Shown: positions 7,226 to 9,895 of the stretch, piece by piece
Layout of the letters: every line of letters begins with the position of its first letter
How positions within the stretch are numbered: position 1 is the stretch's first letter
NCBI GenBank assembly: GCA_903897205.1
Contig: CAIUAS010000232.1
Coordinates: 1 to 9,895, forward strand
Direction: 5' to 3'
From: an uncultured Gammaproteobacteria bacterium
GTDB lineage: Bacteria > Pseudomonadota > Gammaproteobacteria > CAIUAS01
DNA: 9,895 bases
The notes under the pieces: model-generated
What the model was told of the DNA's origin: nothing
The model's input: the letters and a program-made list of their open reading frames with translations, nothing else
Database searches by the model: none
Program-made: the position numbers and the translations under genes

Positions 7226-9895
7226 TTATTTTAATTGATAACTAAATCCCCCCTCAGAATTACCACTCACCTTCACTTCTGTAATTTTTTTATTCTCCGC
7301 CATTGCCGTTAAAAAAGCGGCTGATAATTCGGGCAGTAACTCACGCGTTAAAACAGCTTCTATATTACGCGCTCCTGTATCACTTGCCTGGCATTTAGTA
7401 ATGATGATATCTATTATTTCAGGAGCATAAATTAAATTTGCTTGATAATTTGCTAAAATTCGCTGCTGTATTCTATTAAGTTGGAGCCTCACTATTTGCT
7501 CCATAAGCTGTTCGTTAAGCACAAAATAAGGCACCAAAGTAACACGACCAAGAAATGCTGGCTTAAATGTTTTTAACAATTCCGTACGGATAATCTCTAT
7601 TAGAGCCTGCGGATCAGGCATAGTATCCGGATCTGCACAAAGCTTGGTAATAAGATCGCTTCCTATATTGGAAGTAAGAATAATAACGGTATTTTTAAAA
7701 TTAATATCGCGACCTTGCCCATCTCGCAATATTCCTTTATCAAACGCTTGATAAAAAATATCTTGTACGCCTGGATGCGCCTTCTCCACCTCATCTAGTA
7801 ACACTAAACTATAAGGTTTGCGGCGAACTGCTTCCGTTAATACACCACCTTCTCCATAACCCACATAACCTGGAGGTGATCCCAATAACAATGAAACTTT
7901 ATGCTCCTCTTTAAATTCTGACAAATTAATAACCGTCATATTTTGCTCGCCACCATACAAAAGTTCCGCGAGCGCCAGCGCAGTTTCAGTTTTACCAACA
8001 CCGCTGGGCCCTACCAATAAAAATACGCCAACAGGTTTGCGAGGATCCGTTAATTGAGCACGAGCAGTACGAATACTTTGCGCAATAACTTTAAGTGCGT
8101 GTGATTGACCTATAATACGTTGCTGCAAACGTTGTTCAATAGTTAATATCGACTGAATATCATCACTCACCATCCGCCCCAGCGGAATACCCGTCCAAGC
8201 AGCAAGCACCTCCGCTATCGATTGGGCATCTACACAATCTTGTAATAAGGGTTTTTCACCTTGCAACTTAGCTAAATCTTTATTTAGCTTTTGCCATTTT
8301 TTTTGTAATTGTAAAATTATTTTTGCGATGGATTTTTTCTCTGCGACATCAGCAGATTGCTGTGTTAATTGCCTTTGCTCAAGTTCCTTACGAGTAGCAC
8401 GAATATCGCGGATAAGTATTTTTTCTTGCTGCCACTTATTGTTTAATTCTACCAATCGTTCCTTGCAGGCTTGATATTTTTTTTGAAGTTGTTGCAACCG
8501 CTTAGCATGTCTGTTTCCTATTGCCTTTTCACGTTTTAATAGATTCATCTCAATTTCTAAGTATTCCAACTGACGCTGACCATCTTCCAGCGGTGAAGCT
8601 TTGGTACTCTCGAGCAATGCCAACCGTGAACACGCCGTATCAAGTACACTAATAGCCTTATCAGGTAACTGTCGCTCCGATAAATAACGATTTGATAATC
8701 GCACAGCCGCCACCACTGCTTCATCAATAATACGAACTTTATGGTGCTGTTCTAAAGTTTCAACCAAGCCACGCAACATCGTAATCGCCGCCTCCTCGCT
8801 TGGCTGTTCAATTTTAATAACCTGAAAGCGGCGCGCTAATGCGGCATCCTGTTCAAAGTATTTTTTATATTCTGCCCAGGTAGTCGCTGCAATGGTACGT
8901 AACTCACCTCTTGCCAATGGCGGTTTTAATAAATTAGCCGCATCGCCTTGTCCTGCTTGCGCACCTGCACCAATTAAAGTATGTGCTTCATCAATAAATA
9001 AAATAATGGGGATCGAAGCTGATTTAACCTCTTGAATAACCGCTTTCAATCGATTTTCAAACTCCCCCTTCACACCTGCCCCTGCTTGCAACAAACCTAA
9101 ATCGAGCGCATGCAACGCCACTTTTTGCAATACTGGTGGCACATCACCTTGTGCAATCCGCAATGCAAGCCCCTCTACCACGGCGGTTTTACCTACACCA
9201 GGTTCACCTGTAAGAATAGGATTATTTTGCCGACGCCTCAGTAAAATATCGATAATTTGCCGAACTTCTACCTCACGTCCAATCACTTGATCAATTTTTC
9301 CCAAACGTGCTTGAGCTGTTAAATTAATAGTATATTGATCCAAAGCTGGTGTTTTAGTAGGGAATGATGTCACTGGATTTGCTTTATCATGAGCAATATA
9401 TTCTGACTGCCCTATGATGGTTTCCGCACTACTCGCAATTAAATTAGGAATTTCCAATCGCAAAGAATCAGCCGGAATTTTAGCAAACTGTGTCGAGATA
9501 CTATGCACTATTCTCTTTAAATTTTCTTCGTGTAATAGCGCATATAAAAGGTACGCTGAACGAACTTGTTCAGTTGAATATTCAAGCATCGCTAACAATA
9601 AAGCCCCTCTTGTCAATTCAACAATGCGTTGCGATAAAGCAGGTGATTGCGCATTACCCGTTTTTAAACGCTCTAAATTATCCAATAAATCCTTTGTTAA
9701 TCGACTTATTTCAACCCCATAGTGATTTAAAATAAAAACAAGATCATTATCAGCAGACTCTAATAACTTTAATAACCAATGCTCTATTTCAACATTATAA
9801 TGGCTACGCGATAAACACATCCCAGCGGCCGCTTCTAAACTACGTTGGCACGTTGGATTTAATTTTTGAATCAATGCTTTCAAATTAATAGCTGA
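7226..9895 (-). CDS. clpV: T6SS ATPase ClpV/TssH (5' end outside window)
   Basis: AAA+ disaggregase that pulls apart contracted TssB-TssC sheaths so that a type VI secretion system can be reused. Counting from Leu (TTG) at 9883 as residue 1, 885 residues are visible. The N-domain (about 1-160) has the ClpV-like LEAAAGMCLSRSHYNVEIEH. The first AAA+ module has Walker A GEPGVGKT (226-233), Walker B ILFIDEAH (294-301) and the ClpV-type ARGELRTIAATTW. A coiled middle domain spans about 430-550. The second module has Walker A GPSGVGKT (625-632), pore loop GYVGYGEGG (672-680), Walker B VLLDEVEKAH (694-703) and sensor GARN (837-840). YGEGGVLTEAVRRKPYS favours ClpV over ClpB. The frame stays open to 9895 (Ser-Ala-Ile-Asn before Leu), and INLKALIxKLN is the usual ClpV beginning, so the true start lies just past the edge; the first visible ATG (Met22) would cut the N-domain. 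The gene is complete at its 3' end. No other T6SS gene is in view. Confidence 0.9.
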   Translation of the reverse strand, partial: SAINLKALIQKLNPTCQRSLEAAAGMCLSRSHYNVEIEHWLLKLLESADNDLVFILNHYGVEISRLTKDLLDNLERLKTGNAQSPALSQRIVELTRGALLLAMLEYSTEQVRSAYLLYALLHEENLKRIVHSISTQFAKIPADSLRLEIPNLIASSAETIIGQSEYIAHDKANPVTSFPTKTPALDQYTINLTAQARLGKIDQVIGREVEVRQIIDILLRRRQNNPILTGEPGVGKTAVVEGLALRIAQGDVPPVLQKVALHALDLGLLQAGAGVKGEFENRLKAVIQEVKSASIPIILFIDEAHTLIGAGAQAGQGDAANLLKPPLARGELRTIAATTWAEYKKYFEQDAALARRFQVIKIEQPSEEAAITMLRGLVETLEQHHKVRIIDEAVVAAVRLSNRYLSERQLPDKAISVLDTACSRLALLESTKASPLEDGQRQLEYLEIEMNLLKREKAIGNRHAKRLQQLQKKYQACKERLVELNNKWQQEKILIRDIRATRKELEQRQLTQQSADVAEKKSIAKIILQLQKKWQKLNKDLAKLQGEKPLLQDCVDAQSIAEVLAAWTGIPLGRMVSDDIQSILTIEQRLQQRIIGQSHALKVIAQSIRTARAQLTDPRKPVGVFLLVGPSGVGKTETALALAELLYGGEQNMTVINLSEFKEEHKVSLLLGSPPGYVGYGEGGVLTEAVRRKPYSLVLLDEVEKAHPGVQDIFYQAFDKGILRDGQGRDINFKNTVIILTSNIGSDLITKLCADPDTMPDPQALIEIIRTELLKTFKPAFLGRVTLVPYFVLNEQLMEQIVRLQLNRIQQRILANYQANLIYAPEIIDIIITKCQASDTGARNIEAVLTRELLPELSAAFLTAMAENKKITEVKVSGNSEGGFSYQLK

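Noticed and set aside
9414..9735. Two plus-strand open frames inside clpV
   Set aside because: They are antisense shadows of the conserved ClpV N-domain, without family resemblance or ribosome binding sites.
7226..9895. Assignment as the general disaggregase ClpB
   Set aside because: The second AAA+ module (YGEGGVLTEAVRRKPYS, and GILRDGQGRDINFKNT) and the ARGELRTIAATTW segment match ClpV/TssH rather than ClpB, and the N-domain has the ClpV-type IEHWLLKLLE helix.

Overview
The window is a stretch of an AT-rich gammaproteobacterial chromosome. Every gene lies on the minus strand, so transcription runs from the high coordinates toward base 1. The conserved core, read in that direction, is tRNA-Leu(UAG), tig, clpP, clpX, lon, hupB, which is the classic gammaproteobacterial protein-quality-control cluster. 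The products are close to the E. coli proteins over most of their length (ClpP, ClpX, Lon and HU especially). The AT-richness, the tRNA-Leu placed directly before tig, and a type VI secretion ATPase next door would fit a Legionellales-like lineage, but that placement is inference, not proof.

Layout from the right edge: 7226-9895 holds most of a ClpV/TssH AAA+ ATPase of a type VI secretion system, whose first residues lie just past the window edge. A 236-bp spacer follows, with a sigma70-like promoter for the tRNA-Leu gene (6905-6989). About 90 bp further on is trigger factor (5464-6813), with a hairpin-capable inverted repeat in the gap and no visible terminator. ClpP (4643-5287) follows after 176 bp, then ClpX (3239-4561) after 81 bp. 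That 81-bp gap contains a heat-shock-like (sigma32-type) promoter candidate. Lon (728-3220) starts 18 bp after clpX and is probably co-transcribed with it. A 316-bp spacer (412-727) separates lon from hupB (133-411). It carries two promoter candidates for hupB, each associated with an inverted repeat. The last 132 bp hold no recognisable gene.

Functionally, trigger factor handles nascent chains at the ribosome, ClpX with ClpP and Lon unfold and degrade damaged or regulated proteins, and HU organises the nucleoid (in E. coli HU is also a Lon substrate). ClpV has a different job: it disassembles contracted T6SS sheaths. It is a neighbour of the quality-control cluster rather than part of it.

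No wholly new system is evident. The points most worth a second look are in trigger factor (a histidine-rich C-terminal tail and a degraded prolyl-isomerase pocket), the palindrome sitting on the predicted hupB start site, the sigma32-like element before clpX, and the position of clpV. No intrinsic terminator with a clear T-run was found anywhere in the window.
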